Source: Hofstenia miamia (Eukaryota; Xenacoelomorpha; Acoela; Hofsteniidae). Taken from it: a DNA stretch of 64,000 nucleotides. Of the stretch, positions 24,011-34,340 are shown piece after piece. The notes under the pieces were generated by a model. The model did not search any database. It was not told where the DNA came from and saw only the letters and a list, made by a program, of their open reading frames with translations. The stretch is from assembly GCA_900660155.1 (NCBI GenBank), contig CABFPE010000092.1, positions 1,237,313 through 1,301,312 on the forward strand, in the 5' to 3' direction. How positions within the stretch are numbered: position 1 is the first letter of the stretch; each line of letters starts with the position of its first letter. The translations under genes were made by a program, and so were the position numbers.

Positions 24011-24771
24011 TGACATCCATTGATCTTTGTTGTCCTACTAATAAATGCTATAGCTTTTCAATCCTTGCTCAATTCTTTATATCCTTGAAACTATAGAATC
24101 AAACACAATTTCTGCAAATCGCAAAAAAACAACTTACATCAAACTAAATTCTAATAAATTCAGATCAATTTTTATTTTATGACTTTCAGAATTCCATCTG
24201 GTTATTATGCATTCATGTACAGCCTGAAAATTTTCAACAGCCGATGTGAGCATTTTCAATTCTACACTATGCAAGGCCTTTCATAAAAGTGGTGGATACC
24301 TTTCCCTAAGGCAAAAAAACTATATTTGTTACTGACAATTGTCTCGGTTATTTCCTTGACACTTTTGCCAATAAGGTGTTTCCGTGAGATGCTGATTTAG
24401 AGATTTAAATGGAAATCGGGATTTTTGTGTCATAAGAGAACCATTTGGTACAGCGGGATTGTAAACTTATAATAATAATAGTAATGAAGGATTATATTAT
24501 CTGCTGATGCCAAGCACTACAAAAATAAAAAGGTCAAGTTTTACATATTTTCCCGTCAAAATCGGGACGTATTGTCTGTTAATTTAAAGGTCTTACGTTT
24601 AGTAGGAGGATACCGTCTAGTATTCTCAGGCTATCTCGACTTGGGGAAATCAAAAATTCGTATTTTATGTATTAGTCACTTAAGTATACACATTTTAGTA
24701 ATTGTATATTTTAGATCTTATGTATACATGAATAATTCTTAGGTGCGCAATGTTGCTTTGCGGATATTAAC

Positions 24772-24807
<36 letters not shown>

Positions 24808-24828
24808 TTCATACAATTATATATATAT
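24011..24828. other. Gene-free stretch ending in TA/ATAC microsatellite
   Basis: No gene is supported. The interval ends in TA-rich simple sequence (about 24771-24828). Short open frames are chance. Confidence 0.4.
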
Positions 24829-25023
24829 ACAATTTCAGAGCGGTGTACATTTAACATATTTGCTTTGCATTAAAATTTTCATTTTGTAATTAGTCTGTTA
24901 AAATTTACTTATATTAATTGCGGTTAGCATTCAAATGTGTTTAGTCAGATCTATATCCGTATTTTAGAAATTGTCTGTTTCGATCCTTTGCTGATCAATG
25001 AAATGGTACTGATTCTGCTCATT
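24829..25023 (+). pseudogene. Stray partial copy of OTUD3 intron 1 end and exon 2
   Basis: This segment repeats 25684-25879 almost base for base: the last ~135 bp of OTUD3 intron 1, its TTTTAG acceptor, and the first ~60 bp of exon 2 (AAATTGTCTGTTTCGATCC, encoding NCLFRSFADQ with the catalytic cysteine). Similarity stops abruptly after CTGCTCAT. The copy lies about 400 bp upstream of the coding start, lacks the rest of exon 2, and carries a small number of changes, for example ATGAAATGG for ATTAAATGG. It starts directly after a TA microsatellite, a plausible breakpoint. It is most likely a non-functional partial duplication. Confidence 0.85.
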
Positions 25024-25417
25024 CTTAGTATCATTAATTTCCGAGAAAAAATTTCAGAAAATTGTTATTTATTCTATATACGGCTAAATTACTGTAATTG
25101 TGGTTTTCAAAGGAAATGATTTTGAAAAGTTTGTCTGAATTTTTAGTTGTAAGTAATTGTTTTAACGGTATCAAATTACAAATTTAGTTAAAATAACATA
25201 AAAAATTAATTTTTGCAAGGTTTTAGAATATATTGATGGATTTTTCGGACAGCATGAACTTTTTATTGTGTGGTTGTGATGTTAGTGATAAAGATTTCAA
25301 TTTGGACTTTGTAAGTATTTCACCCACAGCATCACAGATCGTTTTAATTTCTATTAATAACATTTCGAAGATATTGCTCAATTCATTGTTTAATTCAATA
25401 AATTGTTTTAGATCGAC

Positions 25418-28400
25418 ATGCCCCAAAAGCACTCTATGACCGCTGGTAAACACCATAGTCGCAGGCATCGTCAATATGACTTTCATGAAGGAGATCCTAA
25501 TTATATTTCCTTTTCAAAACAGCTGTTGGATATTGGTTTAAAAATTCGAAATATTAAAGGCGATGGGTAATCTTTGTTTGATTTGAAAGATGAAATAGAA
25601 TTTATTCCTAAATTTAAGTTTAGTCAGTTTAGATTAGACTCTTTTAAAATTCGACAAAATCATAAATATCATTTTCCACTGTTACAATTTTAGGGCGGTG
25701 TACATTTAATGTATTTGCTTGCATTAAAATTTTCATTTTGTAATTAGTCTGTTAAAATTTACTTATATTAATTGCGGTTAGCATTCAATGTGTTTAGTCA
25801 GATCTATATCCGTATTTTAGAAATTGTCTGTTTCGATCCTTTGCTGATCAATTAAATGGTACTGATTCTGCTCATATTGAAATCCGACGTCGTGTAGTGC
25901 ATCACATGCTTGAACATCAAGAAAACTTTGAACCATTCGTTGAAGATGACGTTCCCTTTGATAGATATGGTAAACTGTAAATAAATCTGTTAAACTGAAT
26001 TAATTTGATCTACCGAAATTCCTACCGTTGAGGCTATTCCCAGATATTAATCAGATTGTCTACTGTTGCTTTATGTATTCAAAGTCTATTTGTTTCTATT
26101 TTTTAATATTTATTAAGCGAACTAGGTGAATAGGTGGTTAAAATGAGATTTAAACCTATTTTTTAATTATTTTTTAATATTTTTTCTTACAAACATTTCT
26201 TATAGATTTTCATTTCAAAAATCATTTAGTTGAGAATTTGTATCAAGATGGCACATTTGGTGGCAACGATAGTATAGTTGCGTTTGCTCAAGAATATCGC
26301 GTGACTGTTGTTATTCATCAACTTGGCGAGCACGTTTGGTGTGTAAGTTTGAATATTTGCATAAGGGAGCATGCGCAATCAAATTATGCGAGTATCTATT
26401 TATTCCAAGGCATCATTTTTAAAAATGACACTTATTTTATCAATATCCACTAATTTAGATAAATGGAGGATGTAAGCGTCAAGTTCATTTGGCCTACCAT
26501 AATTATGACCATTACTCTAGTTTACGGAAAGTTTCTGAAAATTCGATTGATGAACCGCCTAATATTTTGATGGATCTAGTTAAGTATAATTTTTTGAAAT
26601 TTGTTGCAAAACATCTTGAAATTTTTGTCAAGTGACACATTCGCTTTAAATATTTTTTTACTATCTTAAAGCTAATCTTTTCAATTATGGATTTTTCTAG
26701 TTTTACTAGACAAAAAACTATTTGCACATATCACGAGTAGCTTTCTTACTATTAGTGAATTAAATTTGCTATGATTTTCTGTTGAAGCAATCTGTAATAC
26801 AGTGCTTTTTGCTATACTCAACTTACTCATGTCTTTGCATTATGCTTAAATGTAGTTATAACTTTTCTATAATTGTTGAAATTAAATAGTAACTGATCCC
26901 CAAACACTATTTATCTTTAAGCTTTGTCTGCAATTTTAAGCAAAATTCTCCAAGCCTATTAGGAAATTTGGGACTCTTGGAATGTGGACTTATCTATGAG
27001 AAAGTGTGCTTTCCCGCTATGGTGAAAGTTTGTGATAAAAATATTATTCCTATGCGTAATGTGCATGAAAATATTAACTTCTTTCAATGGAAAATTAGAT
27101 TTTTGCACTAACTTCGAAACAATGTATTTCGCGCGCAAGTATCTTAATCCTTATTATCCTAGTGTAATTATGTGTGAATATGGTTGGACTTCGTAAATCG
27201 TCAGCTTGAGGAACTCCATTTTAGCGAAAGATTTTATGGTCAACCGAAACCATGATGTATATTGCTTAGTGGTACGTTTGGCGAAAACCAGACACGACAT
27301 TCCAACCCAAACACATCCTCTAAATAGTAAGGCGTTGTTGTGGTAATGTTATGCTCAGGTGTTGTTTGTCTACTGAAGGGAATATTTATTCAGATATGTC
27401 TCGCGAGATGCTGGAAGGGAATCTAGACCTCTAAACGAAACACTCCGCATCTATTATATGCTCTGCTGCAAGATAACGATCTCGAACACACAGCAAAAAC
27501 TAGTCAGAGGCTTAAGGATAAGATCAACGGCTTAAATCCAATTGAAAAATTTGTTGCAAGATCTGAATTCTGCTGTTACTAAACGCCCCCCCCCCCNAAA
27601 ACACTGTACACTACTGCAGTAAATAAAATAAGAAATAAAAAATGTGATCTTGATTTATTACAACTGAGAATACTTTTACAAACTGTATGTCAATTATTAA
27701 AGCATCGTTGTCTGAGGGCTAGTTATAGTAATGAAACTACTATTGAAATATACAGCATATGTTGAAGTTATTTATTAAACTAAGAATCTATTTAGAACAA
27801 TCCTGCTTCTCCAAAGTTTTCTTCAACCCGCTGTAAATATCCTTGGATGGTAGAACTTGTTAAGTCTGAACTACCTTACGTGGTATGAGTTTTTTTTAGC
27901 ACTTTTCAATATTAAACCCTCATAGATCCGTTAAACATAAGCTGGAAAGTGAATCACTTAGGAAAGTATTATTATCACATCGACACGTTGTAGAATTAAT
28001 CAAATATCTACTATATCTTCAACAAACAATTGTAAAATGCAGAGCGCGAATCGATATCCATCAATTCAAATTGGTACTTATTGTATTAATCTCTCTTTCT
28101 CCGACTTGTTACATAGAATTACATTTAGCAATTACATTTTAGTTTTTATTGTGCATTTAGAACGATGAACTGATTTTCCAAGCCATTAATAAATGCGGAG
28201 AAGATGTAAATGACTGTGTAGAGTATATTTTTCAAAAACAGGAAGACAGTTTGTTGGCTGCATCCGAGGAATCTTCTAGGAATGTTCCTGAATGTTCTGT
28301 GAAACCTAAACAAAAGTCTTACAAACCGTCACAAGCACCTCATTTAAGTAACAGACGGCGGAAAGAAGAAGCTAAGCGTGAAAGAAAAACGCGTAGAAAC

Positions 28401-28460
28401 GAATCGAAGCCACAAGCGGAAGAAACTTTAACTCCTTCTTTACAAGCTTTGAATATTTAG
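25418..28460 (+). CDS. OTUD3: OTUD3-like deubiquitinase, five coding exons
   Basis: Coding exons: 25418-25566, 25821-25969, 26206-26342, 26459-26578 and 28161-28460; introns are all GT-AG and exon phases agree. The predicted protein is 284 residues, shorter than human OTUD3 (398). Residues ~30-170 form an OTU cysteine-protease domain: FSKQLLDIGLKIRNIKGDGNC, catalytic C52 in GDGNCLFR, FEPFVEDDVPF, GTFGGNDSIVAFA, VVIHQLGEHVW, and catalytic H163 in YDHYSSLR. Exon 5 gives ELIFQAINKCGEDVNDCVEYIF, resembling the second half of the UBA-like helix region of OTUD3, then a basic tail NRRRKEEAKRERK ending ALNI, as in vertebrate OTUD3. OTUD3 enzymes remove ubiquitin from cytosolic proteins. The first half of the UBA-like region is not found, so a small exon in the 1.58-kb intron 4 may be missed. 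An acceptor-like TTTTAG just before the ATG suggests a 5' UTR intron. A partial exon 2 duplicate lies upstream. Confidence 0.9.
27230..27575 (+). pseudogene. Tc1/mariner transposase relic in OTUD3 intron 4
   Basis: In changing frames the + strand reads VWRKPDTTFQPKHI (about 27.28 kb), a GGNVMLRCC-like piece in place of GGSVMVWGC, and LLQDNDLEHTAKTSQRLKDK (about 27.46-27.53 kb), followed directly by GLNPIEKF. This is the order of the middle and last DDE blocks of Tc1-like transposases. A deletion has joined the QDN block to the NPIE block. It is fragmentary, with frameshifts, and lies within a host intron. Confidence 0.75.
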
Positions 28461-28469
28461 TAATATTTT

Positions 28470-29340
28470 AGGCTTCCCACTCCGAATAATAACATTTTTT
28501 ATTGTATTGAATTTTCCCCACTTCATTAATTTAGTTAATATGTGGTAATTTTCAGAATCGTTTTTTCTATTTAGCTAAATTTGGGAAGTCTAATTTTTTA
28601 ATGTATATCAATTTTTACTTATAGTTATATTTTCGATTTATGTATATTTGTTGAATAGAGACTAAGCAGTATATCATAAAATTTACATTAAATTTGTAAA
28701 TGCATAAAATACTCTTTCATTTGTTGGACGTTCAATAGCAGTAGTGGTGTTCTAGTCAGTATGTTACCTCCACTGATCATAGAATACCAAGCAATGACGC
28801 AATTTATAATTTCTTGATCGTGTGCTAGCAACTTGAGGGCTGGAATTATTATACACAACGTTATGAAATAATATATTAAAATGTTAACTAACGTATGAAT
28901 CAGAACTAGTGTTCAGATATTTGTCTTGGCCTTGGCATGCATGCTTATAAATAGATTGTACAATGGTTCTTTTCAATTGAGATTTTGAAAAAACATTTTT
29001 TTGACATTTAAGCCTTAAATATTTGTGACTAAATTCTTGAGGTCTTGAATAAGCAGCATTTCGAAGCTAATGTGGGTATCGTAAATATTTTAAATGTAAA
29101 TAATTCCGGGAGCTAGCACTTTTTGTGTGATACATAAATAACCTTTCTCATTGGAATTCTTCTATTGTGGATCAAACAGCAAAAGTTTTTAACCGCAACC
29201 ATTAACAGATGCTTTTGTTATGGAAGTTTTTAAGTAAATCAATTTGTTTTGGATTCAAATTCGGAATTGCAAATACATTGCCTGAATATTCGTATTTGAA
29301 TTCGACATAAGTGAATTAGCATTTTTAAGGATTTTTAATA
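28470..29340. other. OTUD3 3' flank, no further gene
   Basis: AT-rich sequence after the OTUD3 stop. No canonical AATAAA is obvious in the first 200 bases; AATAAT occurs at about 28484. Nothing else is recognised before the Penelope-like relic. Confidence 0.4.
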
Positions 29341-29365
29341 ATTTTAACAAAAACATTCAAATATA

Positions 29366-29390
29366 TTTCGACTTACAAAGTCATCGTCAG
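29366..29390 (-). ncRNA. Hammerhead ribozyme-like core linked to a Penelope-like element
   Basis: The - strand reads CTGACGA, then a five-pair stem GACTT/AAGTC closed by the loop TGT, then GAAA. This is the conserved CUGANGA - stem II - GAAA layout of hammerhead ribozymes, with one extra U at the foot of stem II. It lies about 70 bp downstream of the stop of a Penelope-like GIY-YIG frame in the same orientation. Hammerhead motifs are known from the terminal repeats of such elements. Stems I and III and the cleavage site could not be fixed with certainty by eye. Confidence 0.6.
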
Positions 29391-29745
29391 TTTTACAAAT
29401 AATTCCCTCTAAATTTACTTGATTTTATAGCAATATTTTATTTCACTAAATTTTAATTATTGGTAATAGTTATGTATATAATCTTTTTTCGTATTTAGAC
29501 TTGGTTGAAATGATCTTATTAGAATGCTTTCAGTGATTTTAAGATATTTTGCATCGGTATTCTTTAAAATTTTTACATCATAACTTAGTCCACAATTTTT
29601 TAGGTGTTTTGAAATGGTTGAATTAGTTTCATGTTCTTTTATTCTTCTGTTTAGTTGCCGACCACAATATTCGATATAATCCTCATCACAGGTGCATTGA
29701 ATCTTATAAATTACATTAGATTTATCCAAACAATGTTATTGATAA
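29391..29745 (-). mobile_element. Penelope-like element, GIY-YIG endonuclease end
   Basis: The - strand frame at 29457-29729 (90 codons) reads SNVIYKIQCTCDEDYIEYCGRQ, then LNRRIKEHE, ISKHLKNCGLSYDVKILKN, and a tail ESILIRSFQPSLN. This is the GIY-YIG endonuclease fold that ends Penelope-like retroelement proteins; the GIY is VIY here and YIG is YIE. No reverse transcriptase part is found upstream, so the copy is 5'-truncated. It is a relic. Confidence 0.75.
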
Positions 29746-30589
29746 ATATATCAAAGAAACAATTTAACAAAGTCACGAATGATAAAGAAATAAAGTATTC
29801 ACAAAACTGAACATGTATTTGAAATCCACTATCGAGGAATACATACAACAAAGCTAATCCATCAAATGAGAAAGATCGGATTAATTAAAGCAAAAGTAAG
29901 ATTTGTTTAAACGATCCATAAACTCATCGTTACACATAATTCGATTCAGTTTTTCTATCATATTACGAAATTTGGGTCAATTTATGCTAATATCTAGCGG
30001 TCAAAATTTTTATTATTTATACCAAAATTTACTTTCAATTTGATAAATACGTTTATTTGAAAAAGTATGAGATGTAGGAAATAATCAACGCATAAAATCA
30101 TTGAAATAAAACGTGGGTTTAATTGATCAATGAAGTTTTCAATTCATAGAACAATCATAAAACCATTGTTAGTCATTTTTATTTCAGCAAGTGAATATAT
30201 CACACAAATTTACGGTAGTTGGGTGAATTATTCATAAATATTGGACAAAATTATATAACTGAGTCAAATAATTCATAATTCTGGAATTAATATGAACGAA
30301 ATTTTATGAATGAATTGGGTGCTATTTGTGTAAATACGGTTTGTCCAACTCGCATGAAAAATTTAATTGATTATTTTTTTTCCTAATTCTGAAGTTTCTT
30401 TCAAATCTTTATTGTTTGAATCATTTAGTGATCATGCACTGTGTACATATATTAGTAACAAAACTACTAAGAGCAAGCAATTTAAAATCATAAATGCAAG
30501 GAACTATTTATCTTACTCTGATTAAAAAATGGAAAAGGCCCTAAAAACACACCCCATTTAACTATATTTACATATTAAATTCTGGACCA
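29746..30589. other. Gene-free AT-rich stretch
   Basis: No coding region or repeat structure that I can support. Confidence 0.4.
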
Positions 30590-31230
30590 GAGGAGGTAGA
30601 TTGTTGGATACATTGAATTGCTAGGCTATTGACTGTGTGATTACATTGATGTATGATGGGGAATTTACTAATATGGAAAGCCAAAAGTAGATTATCGCAG
30701 TGTGCTCAGGCGACTGAACAATGCTGTCTAAGAGGATTCAGTTGAGAGTTTGCTAAAAATTGACATGGAGCGGCCGAATATGACAGGCCCATAGGGCTCT
30801 ATTGATAAAGAAAGTACGACCGTGATGATCAATGAACGTAGTTTTCTAACAATCCTTAGGTTGTACAGAGAGGTGGTAGTAAACATTACGAAGGTCAAAC
30901 TGTAGAAGGCTGTGGTCATTAGGAGGAACGTGTTTTTTTGGCGATAGTCGGAAAAGACGGAAGATAAAACTTTATGAGATGACACTTAGTCGTAAAATGT
31001 GAGTAGTCTACTACCATCCTAAGTTTTTTACCTGCTGACTTAGGAACAAAGAAGGCCCTAGAAACAAACGGAGATCTCTTAAGAGCTGGTGAAATAATAT
31101 TGGCCTTAAGGTGGGCGTTGATAATAGCGTCTGAGTGCTAGAGTTTGTGTGAATCAGTTATTCGAGATGGTTTCTTAACAACGTGGGGTTGAAAATGGAC
31201 GGAATAGATATGTAAGCTCATAAGCGTTTA
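30590..31230 (-). mobile_element. LTR-type reverse transcriptase relic (fossil)
   Basis: On the - strand the translated pieces read IISPALKRSPFVSRAFFVPK, KKLRMVVDYSHFT and, further on, SPMGLSYSAAPCQF, matching in order the SPF.S..FFV.KK, .LRMVVDY and PFGLSNAPS.FQ blocks of Ty3/gypsy or related (DIRS-like) reverse transcriptases. The copy is broken in several places and old; no LTR or other domain could be found around it. The open frame at 30728-30985 is in a different frame from most of these blocks and should not be taken as a gene. Confidence 0.6.
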
Positions 31231-31387
31231 TTGTATAAACTATTTAATATTTTATATTCATGAGTAAATGTTGTAAATAAGCACAACTCATGCATTTAAT
31301 AAGTATACAAGGATAAAAATTTTTACACAAACAAAATAAAGGATTGTTCAGTTCTTAGTATTTCATGTATTTTTATCCCTACTGTAC

Positions 31388-31666
31388 ATGTTAAATAAGA
31401 AACAAAGAGGTCAAAAAATCAATTTGCGGAAACTATTCTTCTTGGTATTTGAAGTGGTGGAAATCTTTGAGAAGCGAAGCAAGATCAAATTGGATTCTTC
31501 AAATAGCACGTCTAAATTATTTCAAATTTTTGATACAATTAGGGATGCTATTGAACACATTAACCAGAACACACCAATGTATAATTCTATTGAAGAAAGT
31601 CAGTGCAATATATGCTTATCAAATGTCTGGGATATCAAACTACCGGAATTATCGATTTCTAAGTAG
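31388..31666 (+). CDS. Possible partial RING-finger protein or exon
   Basis: An open frame of 92 codons ends EESQCNICLSNVWDIKLPE. C-x2-C followed by about 10 residues and ILP/KLP is how many RING fingers begin (E.CxICL....d..LP), but the remaining zinc ligands are absent because the frame closes 9 residues later. The preceding FQIFDTIRDAIEHINQNTPMYNS looks like normal protein. No strong GT donor is visible after KLP, so this may be an exon with an unusual boundary, a retro-pseudogene fragment, or a decayed gene. Confidence 0.3.
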   Translation: MLNKKQRGQKINLRKLFFLVFEVVEIFEKRSKIKLDSSNSTSKLFQIFDTIRDAIEHINQNTPMYNSIEESQCNICLSNVWDIKLPELSISK

Positions 31667-31679
31667 TTAGCTTAAATAA

Positions 31680-33479
31680 TGCTGCAGGTAAAATACCCAG
31701 CTTGGTTTTGCAATCGACAGTCTGTTGTATCATTTCCTATTTAGTTAATGTGAGTATTCAGTTCGGTTAATGGAGCATTTCTGATCTATGGAAGAAGATA
31801 TTATGACAATTATTCCAAAAAAGCGGATTGTTCACATGTCCAGGGGCGAATCTAGAAAAAATTGGTGGGGAGGGATGATCTGATAATTTACCAGTTCACC
31901 CCATATTTTTCTACCAATGCATACATAATTCCATATTCTAAAAAGAATTGTGTTGTATAATGGGTGTAAATATGCACATAACATAGGATCAAAATATTTA
32001 GTTTGTTTATTTTTGAAAATTTGGCTGTTTGTCTTGTTAAGAGGTTGCAAGCAATGCCTTTCTAATTAAATTTAAGTCTGAGACCATTTATGTATTCAAA
32101 GTAAAGTGTTATTACCATTTGCATGCCACCATGAAACGGAACTTTAAAACTCATTATATAGATTTCCATTTTTTTAATACTGTTTATAACATACAGAACA
32201 TTTTTTTTGAAATTGATAGGGCAGCTTTAGCAGCGCAAGAGACCTTCATACCCTTGAAAATAAAGTTAATTCAAATGCATTGAATATAATTTTTTAAAAG
32301 CAGCCTGAACAATTTGAATTTAAAAATGTGGTTTTTCATGGGAAACTTTGAATGTTTACATGTGAATATCAAAACAAAATAATTTTTTGAAAAGTAGCAA
32401 TTGAATTTTCTAAAAATATATTTTACTTTTGTAGGAATAACATGCAAGATATGATAAATATTCATAAAAATGATGAATTTCAAAAATAGATATTTGTATA
32501 TAGCAAATATACTGAAGCTTTACTAAGCAAGTGAGTTTATGCAAACGTAAACATGGAAATTTATGCATGCAGTAGGTAGATGTCGAATACATTATTGTGG
32601 TGACCTTGTGTGCTCATCCTTTTTCGATGTAATGGGAGATGTAATTCAGGTGAACTTACGCCACAAGGTGAAGTGCCAATTGATGGTCTACTTTGTTTGT
32701 ATGTGACGGAAGACAGCAGCAAATAGCTTGAAATTCCGTTGTTTTGTGGGTTTCTAATTTCTGAGAGCTTTATGCCTGCTTCCATCAGATAAAACAATGT
32801 TTTGTATCACTATGTGAATCTTTGAAGTGACGATTCTGCTTTATAGGAAAGTCTTAAGAGAATTTTCACAAATAAAATAATTTGTGTGTTCGATTTGTAC
32901 CATTGACTGCTAGAAATATAGTGAGTGTAGTATTGTAGTTGTTGATCATGTTTTTAGCCATTCATTCAGCACATTTTTCTTATGAATTCAATCATATATT
33001 TTTTTACTGTTATTTATTTACAGCAATAAATTTGCTTTGACTCTTATCAGGTGCAAGGTTGATTTAGTTGCCACCTGACGTTCATGTCCATTAACCATAA
33101 AACGGTTTTCTGTATACATTTTGTTAACCTTGTAAATTTGCTTCTCCATAGTGACTAAAATATGTTGACTGTGAACCTCAGTTTCCATGACGATGAATAA
33201 ACTTCACTGCGTTTATAAATCCATGTTTATTTCTCAAAAACGTAAACACTTTGTTAACATTTGTTATCACTTGTATTCGTCATTTACCCATTGGCTCACT
33301 ATTCAAGAATAGATCAGATCAGGATATTTAAAATTCAAAACAGCTTCTCACACACAGTGTGGAGCTAGCTGTCGGCACTAAAGTGCTTAGTCTAGCATAT
33401 AGCACTTATGAATTGTTGGTCATGTGGTTCATCATCCTCAATAAAGCCATCACAGTTATAACTAATTTCTCACTTTGAC
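31680..33479. other. Mostly gene-free, with a MITE-like end and an unexplained frame
   Basis: CAGGGGCGAATCTAG at about 31840, followed by AAAATTGGTGGGGAGGG, resembles the start of common hAT MITEs, but no matching right end was found. The - strand frame at 32561-32797 has a non-AT-biased composition (YLMEAGIKLSEIRNPQNNG, then SRPSIGTSPCGVSS). It may be a fragment of a repeat or of a gene; I do not recognise it. Confidence 0.3.
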
Positions 33480-34340
33480 TGCCCTGTCCATGCTTCGCCA
33501 ATGTAGTTCATGACAAGCCTTAGTTGCTATTTTTCTTCTTTGACGAAATGTGCGTCTGTCTTGGCAACATTATCAGAGAAGGCGTGGATCATGACAACTT
33601 TACGGCTCTTGACGACTTCTGGGATACATTTGATGGTCGCAGCTTTACAAAGCCACGATATCTATGCAACGCTTTACATTTTTCTCTATTGATTCCATAT
33701 TTCTTGAGATCCCAAGCTTTTTAAAAAATAAGCTGCGCCATGTATCCTCCACTATTTTTTCCTTATGATAATAATAATAAAAAATTGTGATTGTTTCTCA
33801 TTTTGCAAAGAGGAACAAAAATGAAGTTTTATTGGGATCCTCGCATTCTGGTGAAAGCTATGATGAAAAACTTTCACTGATTAAAGATTGCAAATGCGGA
33901 AAACAGAGTTTAATCTGATAGATGAAATGATTGAGGAATATACCAATCTTCAGAAGGCATTGTGGTGGCCCATCTTGTTGGATTTAAATTGAATTGATAT
34001 TGGAAGCTTGAATACTTATTTACATGTGAAGAGGCGCAAAACTTACCTGAAGGCAGTTGCATTGCAAATTGCCAAGCCATTTGCAGTTTCTTGACAACAA
34101 ATGACAATAGTTTGCTTCAATCCGCCAGATATGCTGCCTTCGTTTTTTGGATTTATTGAAGAGCAGTATGCTCTTCGCTGATGTTTTATGTGTAGCAAAC
34201 TCTCATGTAGGCGCAGTGACATTTGCTGCAGGTCTCTTTTCCAAACTCATGTACTCCTCTTCAAAATGTGCAAATGCAATGATTGTATCAATCACTTCAT
34301 GTGTTCTCTGCACTTCATAGCTCGTTCGCCATTTTGTAGA
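33480..34340 (-). other. Possible - strand host exons, unrecognised
   Basis: Two pieces look coding on the - strand. Near 34.33-34.20 kb a frame reads TSYEVQRTHEVIDTIIAFAH then FEEEYMSLEKRPAANVTAPT. Near 34.12-34.05 kb SFVVKKLQMAWQFAMQLPS runs into CAG|GTAAGTTTTG, a good splice donor. Further on, at 33.72-33.58 kb, a frame reads AWDLKKYGINREKCKALHRY then RGFVKLRPSNV. The + strand frame at 33524-33724 overlaps the last piece. I cannot link these into a gene model or name a family. Confidence 0.25.

Noticed and set aside
27785-27890. Short - strand peptide ending IQGYLQRVEENFGEAGLF as a host gene C-terminus inside OTUD3 intron 4
   Set aside because: It looks protein-like, but only about 25 codons are open, the upstream acceptor is poor, and I cannot link it to a family.
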